Assembly: GCA_910585455.1 (NCBI GenBank)
Contig: CAJUEL010000030.1
Coordinates: 1 to 57,648, forward strand
Direction of reading: 5' to 3'
Source: an uncultured Eisenbergiella sp.
GTDB taxonomy: Bacteria; Bacillota; Clostridia; Lachnospirales; Lachnospiraceae
DNA: 57,648 nucleotides
Part shown: positions 15,855-25,710 of the stretch, in pieces
Position numbering within the stretch: position 1 is the stretch's first letter
Layout: every line of letters begins with the position of its first letter
Translations under genes and position numbers: made by a program
Notes under the pieces: generated by a model
What the model saw: only the letters and a program-made list of their open reading frames with translations
Databases searched by the model: none
Told to the model about the DNA's origin: nothing

Positions 15855-17204
15855 ATGAAAGTAATAATCTGGGGAGCTGGTGATATGGGACAACGTGTAG
15901 TTCCATATTTGGATAAAGATAATATAGTTGCTTTTATAGACAATAGTGCAAGTAAGGTGGGAACTTTGTATTTGGAAATTCCTGTTATATCATTAGAAGA
16001 GTATGAAACGAAGTATAATAATATTCCCATTCTTATTACTCCACTCGCAGAAGAGGAAATAGAGGATCTGTTAGTAAATAGAGGAATTGAGTTTTATTTT
16101 AGATTGTCGGATTGTCCAAGTGAGTTTTCAAATGTCGAATATACGTGTACCTTAGAGCAATTTGCTATGGCTCAGATCACAAAAAATGAAAAATTTATTA
16201 TATATGGAAGTACATTTTTTATAATTGTGTTAAATCAATGGGTAAAGAAAAACAAAGGGTACTATTTAACAATAGTGCTACCAGAGTCGGTTGGAAGTTC
16301 TATGTATGAAAACATGAAAAGAGAAAATACAGAAATGGTTTTTGTTCGTGAAAGCGATTACATTATGCAAGAAGATGTCAACTTTCTTGTAACAGATGAA
16401 TGGTATATAGATTGTTTAAAAAAAAGAGGAATTGATAGAAAGAGAATAATAAATTTGTATGATATTTCGGATAAAGAAGAAAGTTACCACAATATTAAAA
16501 TTGAACAGTATAAAGATATACATAAAGGTGAGAGCTGTTTTGTTATAGGCCATGGACCAAGTTTAAGTACTAGTGATTTGGATATGTTGTGGCAGAATCA
16601 TATAATTACTTTTAGTATGAATTTGACATATAAGTTATTTGATAAAACGGAATGGAGACCAGACTATTACGTTGTTATGGATAGAAGGGTGCTAGATAAA
16701 CATTCACATTTTAAGTGGGAAGAAAGTACAAAAAGAAAATGTTTTGTTGCGGATATGTCAGAAGATTTTTGGAAGGAAAATCAATCTGAAAGTAATATTA
16801 AATATCATTCAATAAGGAATATGAATACAAGGACGGTGAAATTTTCTGAGGATATAAGTAAAAGAGTATATTTTGGCGCTACTGTAGCTTACGATTGTTT
16901 GCAGATTGCTATATATATGGGATTCAAGAAAATTTATCTGTTGGGGATGGATTTGGTTCCATATAAACTTGGTAACAAGTCAGCAGTTCATTATTCTAAT
17001 TTCTTCGAGACAGACGAACAGGAAAAAAGGCCTCAAATGTGGGTAAACAAAATTTTGCGTTCATATCAAGCTGCCAAGGACTATGCTGTTGCTCATGGCA
17101 TTCAGATATATAATGCAACTCGTGGTGGATATTTAGAAGTATTTGATCGGATCGATTTTGATAAAATTTTTTTGGATGGTATGTGTGATGAGATTTATAT
17201 TTGA
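15855..17204 (+). CDS. DUF115/MptE-like protein with N-terminal Rossmann domain
   Basis: A 449-residue two-part protein. Residues 1-95 are the Rossmann-like domain seen throughout this island (VIIWGAGDMGQRV, then AFIDNSASKVG). Residues about 220-425 are a DUF115 (MptE-like, Maf-type) domain with CFVIGHGPSLS, a middle WRPDYYVVMDRR and IYLLGMDLVPY. DUF115 proteins occur in archaeal pterin synthesis and as Maf flagellin glycosyltransferases that use nonulosonic acids. The NeuA/NeuB/PseG-like genes nearby make the latter kind of role plausible, but it is inferred. Confidence 0.75.
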   Translation: MKVIIWGAGDMGQRVVPYLDKDNIVAFIDNSASKVGTLYLEIPVISLEEYETKYNNIPILITPLAEEEIEDLLVNRGIEFYFRLSDCPSEFSNVEYTCTLEQFAMAQITKNEKFIIYGSTFFIIVLNQWVKKNKGYYLTIVLPESVGSSMYENMKRENTEMVFVRESDYIMQEDVNFLVTDEWYIDCLKKRGIDRKRIINLYDISDKEESYHNIKIEQYKDIHKGESCFVIGHGPSLSTSDLDMLWQNHIITFSMNLTYKLFDKTEWRPDYYVVMDRRVLDKHSHFKWEESTKRKCFVADMSEDFWKENQSESNIKYHSIRNMNTRTVKFSEDISKRVYFGATVAYDCLQIAIYMGFKKIYLLGMDLVPYKLGNKSAVHYSNFFETDEQEKRPQMWVNKILRSYQAAKDYAVAHGIQIYNATRGGYLEVFDRIDFDKIFLDGMCDEIYI

Positions 17205-17397
17205 GGGATTTTTAGGTGTAATAAATGTTTTTCATAACTGTCGAGCGGCACCAGCATGTAATTAAAATATATAGCGTAAGTTGCGGAAAAAATATGGAGG
17301 TTTTTGTATAAAGGTATTTTGCTATGGTATTTATAGACCAATTTGTACAGACATAAGAAAATATAGGCTAAATCTATCATGGGAGTGTTAAAAAGAG

Positions 17398-19101
17398 ATG
17401 ATACCAGCGATAATTCAAATTTCAAATATAAATGAATCGTTACGAAATAGGAATAAACAGTTGATTAACGGCGAACAGCAGATTGTTTTTTTAATTAAGC
17501 GATTGAAGAAAGAATTTGGGGAAAATATAATCATAGCTACCACCAATAGGGCAGAAGACGATGATGTGGAAACGATAGCTCAAATACTTCATATAAAGAT
17601 CTATCGTGGGAAATTTAATGATATTCTATCAAGACTTCTTGAAGCCGCATATTTTTTACATGCAGATAATTTTATTAGGATATATGGAAATTATCCATTG
17701 GTGGATTTAGAGCAAGCTAAAGAGCTGGCACAGGAACATATAGAGGGAGCGTATGACTATTCCTATAATGAGCATCGTAATGGTGTCGTGTGGGGAACGG
17801 GATGCGATGTATTTCGAACAGAAACTTTAGAACAACTAAACAAATTATTGCTGGATCCTTATCAGCGGGAAGGGGTTTCATTCTATTTACAGCAGAATAA
17901 GGAACAGTACAGTGTATATAAAAAAGAAGTGATAAAAAAGCGTCCGGATTACAAATTAAGTTATGAAACAGAAAAAGACTTAAAGGTAATACAAGAATTG
18001 ATTAATAACACGAAAGAAATAACAAATCGGGAAATAATAGAATATTTAAGTACGCATGAAATTGTTTCTACATACAATGTAGAGACACCACCTAAAGAGG
18101 TGGGCATTGAGAAATTGTTTTTACATGAAAAAAAGGTGGAGGATATTTTACAAAATGGGACTCACTCTATGTCGTACCCGATTAGTGTGGAACTGACTCT
18201 TACTAATAGATGCAATCTGCAATGTGTATACTGTTCTGATTTGGAATTGAGGGAACGGCAAGGAACGGAAGCATTTTTGGATTTTGATATTTTAAATAGA
18301 TTATTTGAGAATTTAGCCAAAGGGGGAACTAAGGGAGTCGTATTTGAAGGCGGGGGAGAACCGACATTGCATCCGGATTTCAGCCGGTTGGTTAAAAGCG
18401 CCAAAGAAAATAATTTGGCAGTAGGTTTGATTACAAATGGTACTATTCGGTTAGACAAAGCAGATTTACAAAATCTTGAATGGATTAGGGTGAGTTTGGA
18501 TGCTTCGAATGCGGAAGAGTATACGAAATTGAAAGGAGTGAATGTCTTTGAGAGAGTGCTCGCGGACATAGCATATTACGCGCAGTATTGCAAAACAGTA
18601 GGAATTGGTTATGTGGTGACTAATAATAATCTTTCAGATATAGAAACTCTTATATTGCGGTTGCGTGAATTAAAGGTGTCTTATATTCAATTAAGACCAG
18701 TAGTGGATGCGCCAGCGCTTTTGCCAGATGAAAAGGATTTAAGATATTTGGAAAGCTATAGGAGTGCAACATTTAATGTAATTGTTGATGGGATGAAGGA
18801 AAATATGGAAAGCGGAAATGGGCAACTTCCTTGTATTGCTAATAGTTTGACAAGTGTTATTTCAGGTGATGGCAGTGTATTTTTATGTGGAAGATTGAAC
18901 ATTTATGATTGGCTTAATCCTATCGGGAATATCAAAACACAAAGTTTTTCGGACATATGGAGAGGAGAAGAGAGAAAAAGGCAACTTAATATGGTAGGGA
19001 ATGCCTCTTTTTGTAGTAGAAATTGCCCACAGTGCCGGATTAGCAAGTTTAATTTGTTATTTCATAGGTTGTTACAAACAAAATCAATTCATTTTATTTA
19101 G
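17398..19101 (+). CDS. SpsF-like cytidylyltransferase fused to radical SAM enzyme
   Basis: A 567-residue fusion. Residues about 1-225 resemble SpsF/acylneuraminate cytidylyltransferases (IIQISNINESLRNRN, then IRIYGNYPLVD), although the loop that normally starts the fold is altered. Residues about 255-500 are a radical SAM domain with the cluster-binding CNLQCVYC and the GGGEPTLHPDF motif. Further cysteines at the C-terminus (FLCGR, then CSRNCPQCR) suggest a SPASM-like auxiliary cluster. The likely task is radical modification of a sugar or peptide coupled to nucleotide activation. A 193-bp spacer without a gene precedes it. Confidence 0.8.
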   Translation: MIPAIIQISNINESLRNRNKQLINGEQQIVFLIKRLKKEFGENIIIATTNRAEDDDVETIAQILHIKIYRGKFNDILSRLLEAAYFLHADNFIRIYGNYPLVDLEQAKELAQEHIEGAYDYSYNEHRNGVVWGTGCDVFRTETLEQLNKLLLDPYQREGVSFYLQQNKEQYSVYKKEVIKKRPDYKLSYETEKDLKVIQELINNTKEITNREIIEYLSTHEIVSTYNVETPPKEVGIEKLFLHEKKVEDILQNGTHSMSYPISVELTLTNRCNLQCVYCSDLELRERQGTEAFLDFDILNRLFENLAKGGTKGVVFEGGGEPTLHPDFSRLVKSAKENNLAVGLITNGTIRLDKADLQNLEWIRVSLDASNAEEYTKLKGVNVFERVLADIAYYAQYCKTVGIGYVVTNNNLSDIETLILRLRELKVSYIQLRPVVDAPALLPDEKDLRYLESYRSATFNVIVDGMKENMESGNGQLPCIANSLTSVISGDGSVFLCGRLNIYDWLNPIGNIKTQSFSDIWRGEERKRQLNMVGNASFCSRNCPQCRISKFNLLFHRLLQTKSIHFI

Positions 19102-19113
19102 GAGAGGAAAGCA

Positions 19114-20142
19114 ATGATAATCCCATTTGAAGAGGAATACAGAAGGAAATTTTATGAGTTGGAAGAACAGATATTTGATTCTGGCTTTTGGTCAGAAGGA
19201 AAAATGCTGCGGACATTTGAAGAAAAATTTGGGGAATATGTGAAACTGGGCGCAAGAGCTGTGTCAAGCGGTGGTGCAGGACTGCTCGCTATTTTAGATT
19301 ACATTGATGTGAAGGGAAAGGATGTTTTGGTTCCTTCAAATACATTTTGGGCAGATGCAAGGGCTGTAAAATTGGCAGGGGGAAATCCGGTTTATGTGGA
19401 TTGCAACAGGAATGACTTGTGTATGAGCTTTGAAGATATGCAAGCAAAAACGACAAAGAATACAAAGGCTGTTATTGTTGTACATATAGGAGGACACATA
19501 GCATTCCAAATAGAAGAAATGGCAGCTTTTTGCAAAGAAAGAGGTATTTATCTGATTGAGGATTGTGCTCATGCACATGGTGCGTGGTGGAATGGGAAAA
19601 CTGGTGGGCATTATGGTTTTGCGGGAGCATATTCATTTTATGCGACAAAAACGCTACCATTAGGTGATGGTGGCATGATTGTGAGTAAGGATGAGGAGTT
19701 TTTAAAATGGGTTGAAGAATACCGCAATTATGGAAAAGAGGTAGTTGATGGGCATGTCAGTTATCGTCTACTAAACGGTTTTAATTACCGATTAAGCGAG
19801 TTTAATGCGGCACTTGGTATTGTACAGATGGAAAGATTGGGTACAATATTGGAATTTAAAAGAACTCTTGCTAAAAAATATGATCAGATATTTGAAAATC
19901 GGGTGCATTTTCCGGTGGGAATGATATCGGGATATTACAAATATATTGTATTTGATACGGAATTGAAACAGGAGACGGGTCAAGTATTTGGCAGTGGCGA
20001 TTTAGGGCATGTTATTGATGCCGCAGAAATGAAATTGCCAAGTAGCAGTTGGGTTGCGAGCCACCATAAGTGTGTCCCTATATATTATGGCTATGAAAGC
20101 GCAGATAGAAGCATAAAAGAATTAAGAGAAATTTTGTTATAA
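19114..20142 (+). CDS. DegT/DnrJ/EryC1/StrS-family aminotransferase
   Basis: A 342-residue PLP enzyme of the sugar aminotransferase family. Features include VLVPSNTFWADARAV, the aspartate region LIEDCAHAHGA and the PLP-binding lysine in SFYATKTLPLGDGG. Members transaminate keto-sugar nucleotides. GGAGAGG precedes the ATG. At 342 residues it is slightly shorter than most relatives (360-390), with a compact C-terminus. It probably makes an amino sugar for the nonulosonic-acid-like or another branch, but the 4,6-dehydratase that normally precedes such enzymes is not in the window. Confidence 0.9.
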   Translation: MIIPFEEEYRRKFYELEEQIFDSGFWSEGKMLRTFEEKFGEYVKLGARAVSSGGAGLLAILDYIDVKGKDVLVPSNTFWADARAVKLAGGNPVYVDCNRNDLCMSFEDMQAKTTKNTKAVIVVHIGGHIAFQIEEMAAFCKERGIYLIEDCAHAHGAWWNGKTGGHYGFAGAYSFYATKTLPLGDGGMIVSKDEEFLKWVEEYRNYGKEVVDGHVSYRLLNGFNYRLSEFNAALGIVQMERLGTILEFKRTLAKKYDQIFENRVHFPVGMISGYYKYIVFDTELKQETGQVFGSGDLGHVIDAAEMKLPSSSWVASHHKCVPIYYGYESADRSIKELREILL

Positions 20143-20156
20143 GCTATGGAGGATAT

Positions 20157-21014
20157 ATGAATAATACGGAGAATTTAACGAGCTATCAGGATGTTGAGAG
20201 TATTCAACTTAACTTACCTGACAAGGAGTTTGAAAAATATTGTGAATTGAAATTGCAGTCTGCAGAAGATGACAAGGAATTTATTCGTAAGTATGTTTAT
20301 AAAGGTAAGCCATTGAATGTATGTGAGATTGGATGTGGGAATGGAAAGCTTTTACTGTCTATGGAGCGGGAGAATATGATTTCCCGTGCTATTGGTTATG
20401 AAGTGAGTCAATCCAGGTGCAGATTTGCAAATAGGTTTTTAAGTAAATATGGCAGTAAAAAGATAGAGATAAAAAATCAGAATTTTTTAGAAGAGCGTGG
20501 CGATATGTATGTAGGTGGATATGATCTAATTATTTTAGTGGATATTGTCTGGCTAATTATCAGTCCGCTATATGACAAAGCAGAGGATGATGCCATGCGA
20601 TGGATTTATAGGCATTTACGGAAAGATGGCATGGTTTTGTTTGAATTGGAAGACTATTCCAGGCAGATTAAGTATATAAAAAAGAATGGCCTATATCGGT
20701 TCTGGGAAGAGTTTCCTCAAGAAGATCCCTTTAAATATGGACTATATAAGCTTGGTTTAGATGATGATAAGAATGTAATAGATGAAAAGATATTTATCCG
20801 AAGAGGCAGCGATGAAGAAGAGCCATTTAAAAATATCATTAGGTCGTATACAAGGAGTGAAAGTCTTTGTCTATTAAAACGCTATGGAATGGAAGCCGAG
20901 ATTTATCCTTATTATGATCGTGCAAGTGGTAATACTGAGAGCACCAATGAGCATGATTTGTATAGAGTCTTAGCCAAAAAAGGAGGAGATGATAATTGGG
21001 AGAAAGAGAAATGA
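20157..21014 (+). CDS. Class I SAM-dependent methyltransferase
   Basis: A 285-residue methyltransferase. Motif I is VCEIGCGNGKLLLSM (residues about 55-70), followed by the acidic end of strand 2 (GYEVSQSRC) and motif LIILVDIVW. It is likely to methylate a sugar or phospho-sugar of the island product. GGAGGATAT precedes the ATG. Its last bases overlap the next gene by 19 bp. Confidence 0.85.
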   Translation: MNNTENLTSYQDVESIQLNLPDKEFEKYCELKLQSAEDDKEFIRKYVYKGKPLNVCEIGCGNGKLLLSMERENMISRAIGYEVSQSRCRFANRFLSKYGSKKIEIKNQNFLEERGDMYVGGYDLIILVDIVWLIISPLYDKAEDDAMRWIYRHLRKDGMVLFELEDYSRQIKYIKKNGLYRFWEEFPQEDPFKYGLYKLGLDDDKNVIDEKIFIRRGSDEEEPFKNIIRSYTRSESLCLLKRYGMEAEIYPYYDRASGNTESTNEHDLYRVLAKKGGDDNWEKEK

Positions 21015-22099
21015 ACTTGAAAGATATTTTAGATAAAAGTGAACCATATGAATATGCAGAAAAAGCGTTAGAAATATTGTCGAATAAGAAAGAAATTATA
21101 CTTTTTGGAGCCGCAGAATATGGAAGGGTTATCTGCGAATATCTTTTAAGACATAACATTCAACCACTATGTTACAGTGACAATAGTATTGAAAAAATTG
21201 GAGGGAGATGGAATGGGTTAAATATAATCTCACCAAATGAGATAAAAAAGGAACAATTTGTAGTAATCACCTGTAATGCATTCAGAGAGATTACAAAACA
21301 ATTGTCAACCTATGGGCTTCCAGAAGATCATATATTTTATTTTGATGTAAAATGGCTAACACATCCAAGGGGTAAAGGTGAATTTATATTAAGGCATATA
21401 AATGAATTTGAAAATGTATATAATTATCTGGAAGATGAAAAATCCAGGAAAGTTTTTCGGAATCTATTGAATTATAAATTGACATATAAAAAGGAATATG
21501 TTAGTTCGGTGGTAGATGAAGTGCAGTATTTTGACTCTAAACTGGTGAAATTGCAGAAGGGAGCAGTTTTTATTGATGCGGGAAGCTATACAGGAGATAC
21601 ATTGAAGGAATTTATAAAGTTTTCTGGTGGAGAGTACGGAAGGATAATTTGTTTGGAGCCGATAAAGACCAATATAGAATTGATAAATAGAGCAATCAGA
21701 GTGAATGGTTATCATGACGTAGATGTATTTGCAATGGGGGCCTGCGATACAAAAAGGGTTTTATATTTTGACAGTATAAGTGGAATGTCTGCAAGACCGT
21801 CTACGTTTGGAAGTATTCAAGTTGAATGCGACAGTATTGATCATATATTTGATATAAATGCATATGAGCGGCTTGATTTTATTAAAATGGATATTGAGGG
21901 AAGCGAATATGAGGCTTTACTTGGCGCAAAAAACGTTATAAAAAAATGGCATCCGATATTAGCAATTTGCGTATATCATAAGGAAGATGATTTTTACAAA
22001 ATACCAAATTTAATAAAGGGTATTTATTCGGGATACAAAATTTATTTTAGACAATATGAATTATCAGATGAGGAAACAGTTTGTTATGCCATTCCGTAG
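20996..22099 (+). CDS. FkbM-family methyltransferase with N-terminal Rossmann domain
   Basis: A 367-residue protein. Residues about 30-115 are the island's Rossmann-like domain (IILFGAAEYGRV, then YSDNSIEKIGG). Residues about 185-350 are FkbM-type: GAVFIDAGSYTGDTL, ICLEPI and FIKMDIEGSEYEAL. FkbM enzymes O-methylate sugars or polyketides. TTG at 20996, nine bases after AGGAGG, is chosen; ATG at 21011 in the same frame, with GGGAG upstream, is nearly as likely. Confidence 0.85.
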   Translation: MGEREMNLKDILDKSEPYEYAEKALEILSNKKEIILFGAAEYGRVICEYLLRHNIQPLCYSDNSIEKIGGRWNGLNIISPNEIKKEQFVVITCNAFREITKQLSTYGLPEDHIFYFDVKWLTHPRGKGEFILRHINEFENVYNYLEDEKSRKVFRNLLNYKLTYKKEYVSSVVDEVQYFDSKLVKLQKGAVFIDAGSYTGDTLKEFIKFSGGEYGRIICLEPIKTNIELINRAIRVNGYHDVDVFAMGACDTKRVLYFDSISGMSARPSTFGSIQVECDSIDHIFDINAYERLDFIKMDIEGSEYEALLGAKNVIKKWHPILAICVYHKEDDFYKIPNLIKGIYSGYKIYFRQYELSDEETVCYAIP

Positions 22100-22116
22100 A
22101 AGCAGAGGAAAAGTAG

Positions 22117-23148
22117 ATGGATAAGAGACAATATAAGGAACGAATTTCAAATTTTCATAATGCCGAAAGCTTAAAATTATATCCGGAATATCCACTTAAA
22201 GGGTTACATATCGAGCTTTCCAATGTGTGCAATCATCAATGTCTGTTTTGTGCCAACAGGAAGATGAGTAGAAAGAAAGGATTTATGGATGAATCCTTTT
22301 TGAAACGGGTATTAAAAGAGGCTCATGATGAGGGATTCAGCGATGTGGGATATTATTCGAATGGGGAGCCTTTCGTCAGTCCTGAATTGGATAAATACAT
22401 TGGCTGGGCAAAACAGATAGGATATTCTTATGTGTATGTTGATACAAATGGTGCTGTAGAATTTACTAAAATAAAACGCGCAATTGATGCAGGATTGGAC
22501 AGTATAAAATTTTCGATTAATGGCACAGATCCAGATAGTTATAAATTAATTCATGGTCGTGATGATTTTAGTAGAGTTATGGATAATCTAAAAAAAACAT
22601 ATAATTATAAAAAAAGCCTGGATCGTCCCTTGAATGTATATGTTTCTATAGCAGTGACAAGGTATATAGAAAATTCTGTTGACTGGTTTGTGGATTGTTG
22701 CAAGCAATATTGTGATGATCTTGTGACCAATTCTGTCATTGAGATGGGAGGATATATTGAGGATGAAATGAAATATTTGCAGACCCGGAAAAATATGGAT
22801 TTTAACAAGGGAATGACCATTCCATGCTATTTATTATGGAATAGTCTTTTTATTACTTATGAAGGATATGCCACAGCTTGTTGTGCTGATTTTCAGAATT
22901 ATCTGGTGTATGCAGATTTAAACCAGACTGCTTTAAAAGATATATGGGATAATGAAGCAATAACAAATCTACGGAGAGCTCACTTGGAAGGAAAGGTTGA
23001 TGGACTGCCATGTGTAACATGTGCATATGGAAAAAAAATGGAGTGGCATCCACTAATTGAGAAATATGCATCTGTTTGTACACCGGATGTCTTGGGCGGA
23101 TTCGATATAGAAAAAAGAATTGCTGAATATGAAAAAACATTTGTTTAA
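22117..23148 (+). CDS. Radical SAM/SPASM protein
   Basis: A 343-residue radical SAM enzyme with the cluster motif CNHQCLFC near residues 37-44, the glycine-rich YYSNGEPF and a C-terminal SPASM-like region (ACCADFQ, then CVTCAYGKK). It is the second radical SAM protein of the cassette. Such enzymes in glycan clusters epimerise or dehydrate sugars, or modify a peptide; the substrate is unknown. It lies directly before the NeuA/NeuB/PseG-like genes. Confidence 0.88.
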   Translation: MDKRQYKERISNFHNAESLKLYPEYPLKGLHIELSNVCNHQCLFCANRKMSRKKGFMDESFLKRVLKEAHDEGFSDVGYYSNGEPFVSPELDKYIGWAKQIGYSYVYVDTNGAVEFTKIKRAIDAGLDSIKFSINGTDPDSYKLIHGRDDFSRVMDNLKKTYNYKKSLDRPLNVYVSIAVTRYIENSVDWFVDCCKQYCDDLVTNSVIEMGGYIEDEMKYLQTRKNMDFNKGMTIPCYLLWNSLFITYEGYATACCADFQNYLVYADLNQTALKDIWDNEAITNLRRAHLEGKVDGLPCVTCAYGKKMEWHPLIEKYASVCTPDVLGGFDIEKRIAEYEKTFV

Positions 23149-23161
23149 AGGAGACGAGCAA

Positions 23162-23791
23162 ATGGTTTTGGGATTAATTCCTGCCAGGGGTGGCAGCAAG
23201 GGAATAACGAATAAAAATATAAAAATGATATATGGAAAGCCGCTTATTGCGTGGACAATAGAAAGGGCATTGCAGTCACATTTGTTGGATAAAGTTATAG
23301 TTTCGACTGATAGCGAAGTAATTGCTGCAGCGGCAAAGGAATATGGGGTAGACGTAATGATACGCCCAGCGGAGTTAGCTACAGATACGGCATCTACTCA
23401 GGATGTTATGTATTATACTCTGCAAAAAATGCCGGCAGATATACTTGTGCTTTTGCAGCCTACTTCGCCATGTCGTTCAAAAGGACTGATTGATGAGTGC
23501 ATTCATGAATTTATCATAAATGACTATGATTCCTTGGCAACGGGGTTTATGTGTAATTATAAGGAGTATGGTAGTAATACCTTGCCGCGTCAGCAGATAA
23601 AAGGTTTCTTTTATGATGATGGAAATATATATGTGATAAGAGCAGATCAGATTTTGAGAGGAGACCGTTATGGGAAAAAAATTGGACGTAAATTAATCAG
23701 TCGATATGAAAATGCAGAAATAGATGATATGTTTGATTTTTGGGTTTTGGAGAAAATATTAGAAAAACAGCAAACGGAGGGGCTGGAGTGA
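23162..23791 (+). CDS. NeuA-like acylneuraminate cytidylyltransferase
   Basis: A 209-residue CMP-sugar synthetase-type protein. It begins LGLIPARGGSKGITNKN, the signature of CMP-nonulosonate synthetases (PARxGSKxxxxKN), and contains VSTDSEVIA and LLQPTSPCR. It would load a nonulosonic acid (sialic, legionaminic or pseudaminic type) onto CMP. The ATG at 23162 follows AAAGGAGACGAG; an in-frame ATG at 23120 overlaps the previous gene and lacks a good site. It overlaps the NeuB-like gene by one base. Confidence 0.9.
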   Translation: MVLGLIPARGGSKGITNKNIKMIYGKPLIAWTIERALQSHLLDKVIVSTDSEVIAAAAKEYGVDVMIRPAELATDTASTQDVMYYTLQKMPADILVLLQPTSPCRSKGLIDECIHEFIINDYDSLATGFMCNYKEYGSNTLPRQQIKGFFYDDGNIYVIRADQILRGDRYGKKIGRKLISRYENAEIDDMFDFWVLEKILEKQQTEGLE

Positions 23792-24663
23792 TGGCGGTTC
23801 AAGTCATAGCAGAGGTTGGAGAGTGCTTTAATGGTTCCATGGAGCAGGCTCGAAGAATGATAAAAAAAGCTGCGCAAGAAGGATGTGATATCGTAAAATT
23901 TCAAATCCTTGATATGGACGAGGTGTCTGTAGATGACCCAGAGTACGAATGGTTCCAAAAAATTGAGTTGGATAGGAAAAGTATAAGGATTTTGAAAAGC
24001 TGGGCAGAGGAGGAACATATAGAAATTCTGTTTACCCCAGTTTCAGTAAAAACGGCATCCTTCTTGGTAGAAGAAGGAATCTATACGGTTAAAATCGCCA
24101 GCAGTTTTGTAAGAAAAGAAGAATTGATCAAATACATCAATGAGCATTTCAAGACAGTTTATGTGTCAACAGGTATGGCGGAATTAGATGAGGTTAGGAA
24201 AAGTGTAAGAATTTTGAAAAAGCCGGAAGAGGTGATTATCTTACATTGTATTTCCGAGTATCCGACAGGACCACTGTTGGAAATGCGAGGGCTAAAGGCA
24301 CTAAATGAGCGAGATGCTCATTTGAATATGATTCATATATTAAAGCGAGAGTTTCCGGCATATAGAATTGGATATTCTGATCACACGGACGGAATTTTTG
24401 TTCCATTGGTTGCGGCTGCTATGGGGGCGGAAGTGATAGAGAAACATTTTACTTTAGATAGGCAAACACCTATCCATAATTATATAGAAAAAAAGGAATA
24501 TATGGGCACGGATCATGTTTTATCCGTGGAACCAGAGGCCTTGGGAAGAATGGTGGAGTTAATTCGTAGAATGGAGATTTGTCAGGGGGATATGGAATGG
24601 TATCGCTCAGAAGGTGAGATTATATTATGTGATTTCTTGCGAGAAAGGTACGTGGAGCGATGA
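23791..24663 (+). CDS. NeuB-family nonulosonate synthase lacking SAF domain
   Basis: A 290-residue NeuB/SpsE-type aldolase that condenses phosphoenolpyruvate with an N-acyl amino sugar. Conserved parts are IAEVGECFNGS, VKFQILDMDE, ILFTPVS, VKIASS, YVSTGMAEL, HCISEYPT, GYSDHTDG and VIEKHFTLDR. Typical family members are 340-350 residues with a C-terminal SAF (antifreeze-like) domain; this one stops after the barrel. The ATG shares one base with the NeuA-like stop (TGATG). The stop overlaps the PseG-like start (ATGA), so the three genes are translated as a unit. Confidence 0.88.
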   Translation: MAVQVIAEVGECFNGSMEQARRMIKKAAQEGCDIVKFQILDMDEVSVDDPEYEWFQKIELDRKSIRILKSWAEEEHIEILFTPVSVKTASFLVEEGIYTVKIASSFVRKEELIKYINEHFKTVYVSTGMAELDEVRKSVRILKKPEEVIILHCISEYPTGPLLEMRGLKALNERDAHLNMIHILKREFPAYRIGYSDHTDGIFVPLVAAAMGAEVIEKHFTLDRQTPIHNYIEKKEYMGTDHVLSVEPEALGRMVELIRRMEICQGDMEWYRSEGEIILCDFLRERYVER

Positions 24664-25667
24664 ATATGAAAAGGATCTTGCTGGTAACAGAGGCGAATGA
24701 ACGAGTCGCCAGTGGGCATTTGATTGAATCTCTTGTTTGCAGACAATATTTGAAGCGAATGGGTGTTAAAGCTGATTTGTTGGTAAATGAAGATATGCCG
24801 AGTGCACTGAAAGACAGAATTCAAGGGGAATATTTCACCTATCAAAGTAATATTCAAAAGGAAACAGCTTTTTTGGCTGAGTTAATTAATAGTAAAAAAT
24901 ATACCACGATTTTATTTAATCTTAGAAAAGTTGAGAATGATTTTCTGGATAAAATCAGGGGCGCTAATATGAGACAAATAGTCTGCATAGATGAATTCGG
25001 AAATCGAAGACTGGATGCTGATATTATAGTCAATCCTATGATAGATAAATATTTTTGGAAATATGATTCTACAGCAAAATTATATTGCGGTGCAGATTAT
25101 TTAGTACTTCCTATGGAGTTGCAAAAATTTCGAAAGAGACCTAAAGGGACAAAGGATAGAATAAAAAGAATTACAGTTTCTATGGGAGGAGTAGATGTTG
25201 GAAATACCACCTTGAAATTGGCAAAGTGGCTTCCTTTACTGGATAATGAACTGGAAATTAATCTTGTGTTGGGAGGGGCATATAAGAATGGGGATGAGCT
25301 TAGGAGAACGACAGCAAATAATCATAAGATAAAGTTGTATTATAATATTTCATATTTGGATAAATTATTTTTCGAATCAGATTTGGCTTTCTGCGCTGGA
25401 GGGAATACACTGCATGAGCTTGCGGTGCTTGGAATTCCTTCTATAATAATTCCAAGCATGCCGCATGAAGTTCGGAATGGGAAAGCGTTTGAGAGTGCTG
25501 GTTTTTCTTTATGCGGTAGTATCTCTGGACAATTTTCTTACCAGGAATTAAAGGGATTATATGGGCAGATTAAAACAAAACAAACGAGAGAGGAGATGCG
25601 AAACACTGGGAAAAAGCTGGTAGACGGAAAGGGCTATGAACGGATTTTTAGAATATTAAATGCCTAA
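24660..25667 (+). CDS. PseG/SpsG-like nucleotide-sugar hydrolase
   Basis: A 335-residue GT-B-type protein similar to PseG, which removes UDP from the 2,4-diacetamido sugar before condensation by PseI. The N-terminal signature GHLIESLVCRQYLKRMG replaces the usual GHVMRCL form. Later motifs are SMGGVDVGNTTL and DLAFCAGGNTLHELAVLGIP. It is coupled by ATGA to the NeuB-like gene. The order cytidylyltransferase, NeuB-like, PseG-like recalls the Bacillus spsEFG genes as well as pse operons. Confidence 0.82.
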   Translation: MNMKRILLVTEANERVASGHLIESLVCRQYLKRMGVKADLLVNEDMPSALKDRIQGEYFTYQSNIQKETAFLAELINSKKYTTILFNLRKVENDFLDKIRGANMRQIVCIDEFGNRRLDADIIVNPMIDKYFWKYDSTAKLYCGADYLVLPMELQKFRKRPKGTKDRIKRITVSMGGVDVGNTTLKLAKWLPLLDNELEINLVLGGAYKNGDELRRTTANNHKIKLYYNISYLDKLFFESDLAFCAGGNTLHELAVLGIPSIIIPSMPHEVRNGKAFESAGFSLCGSISGQFSYQELKGLYGQIKTKQTREEMRNTGKKLVDGKGYERIFRILNA

Positions 25668-25710
25668 TAAGGGCAGTGGGGAGAAGCATAAAAGAGGAAG
25701 GAAAAAAATA

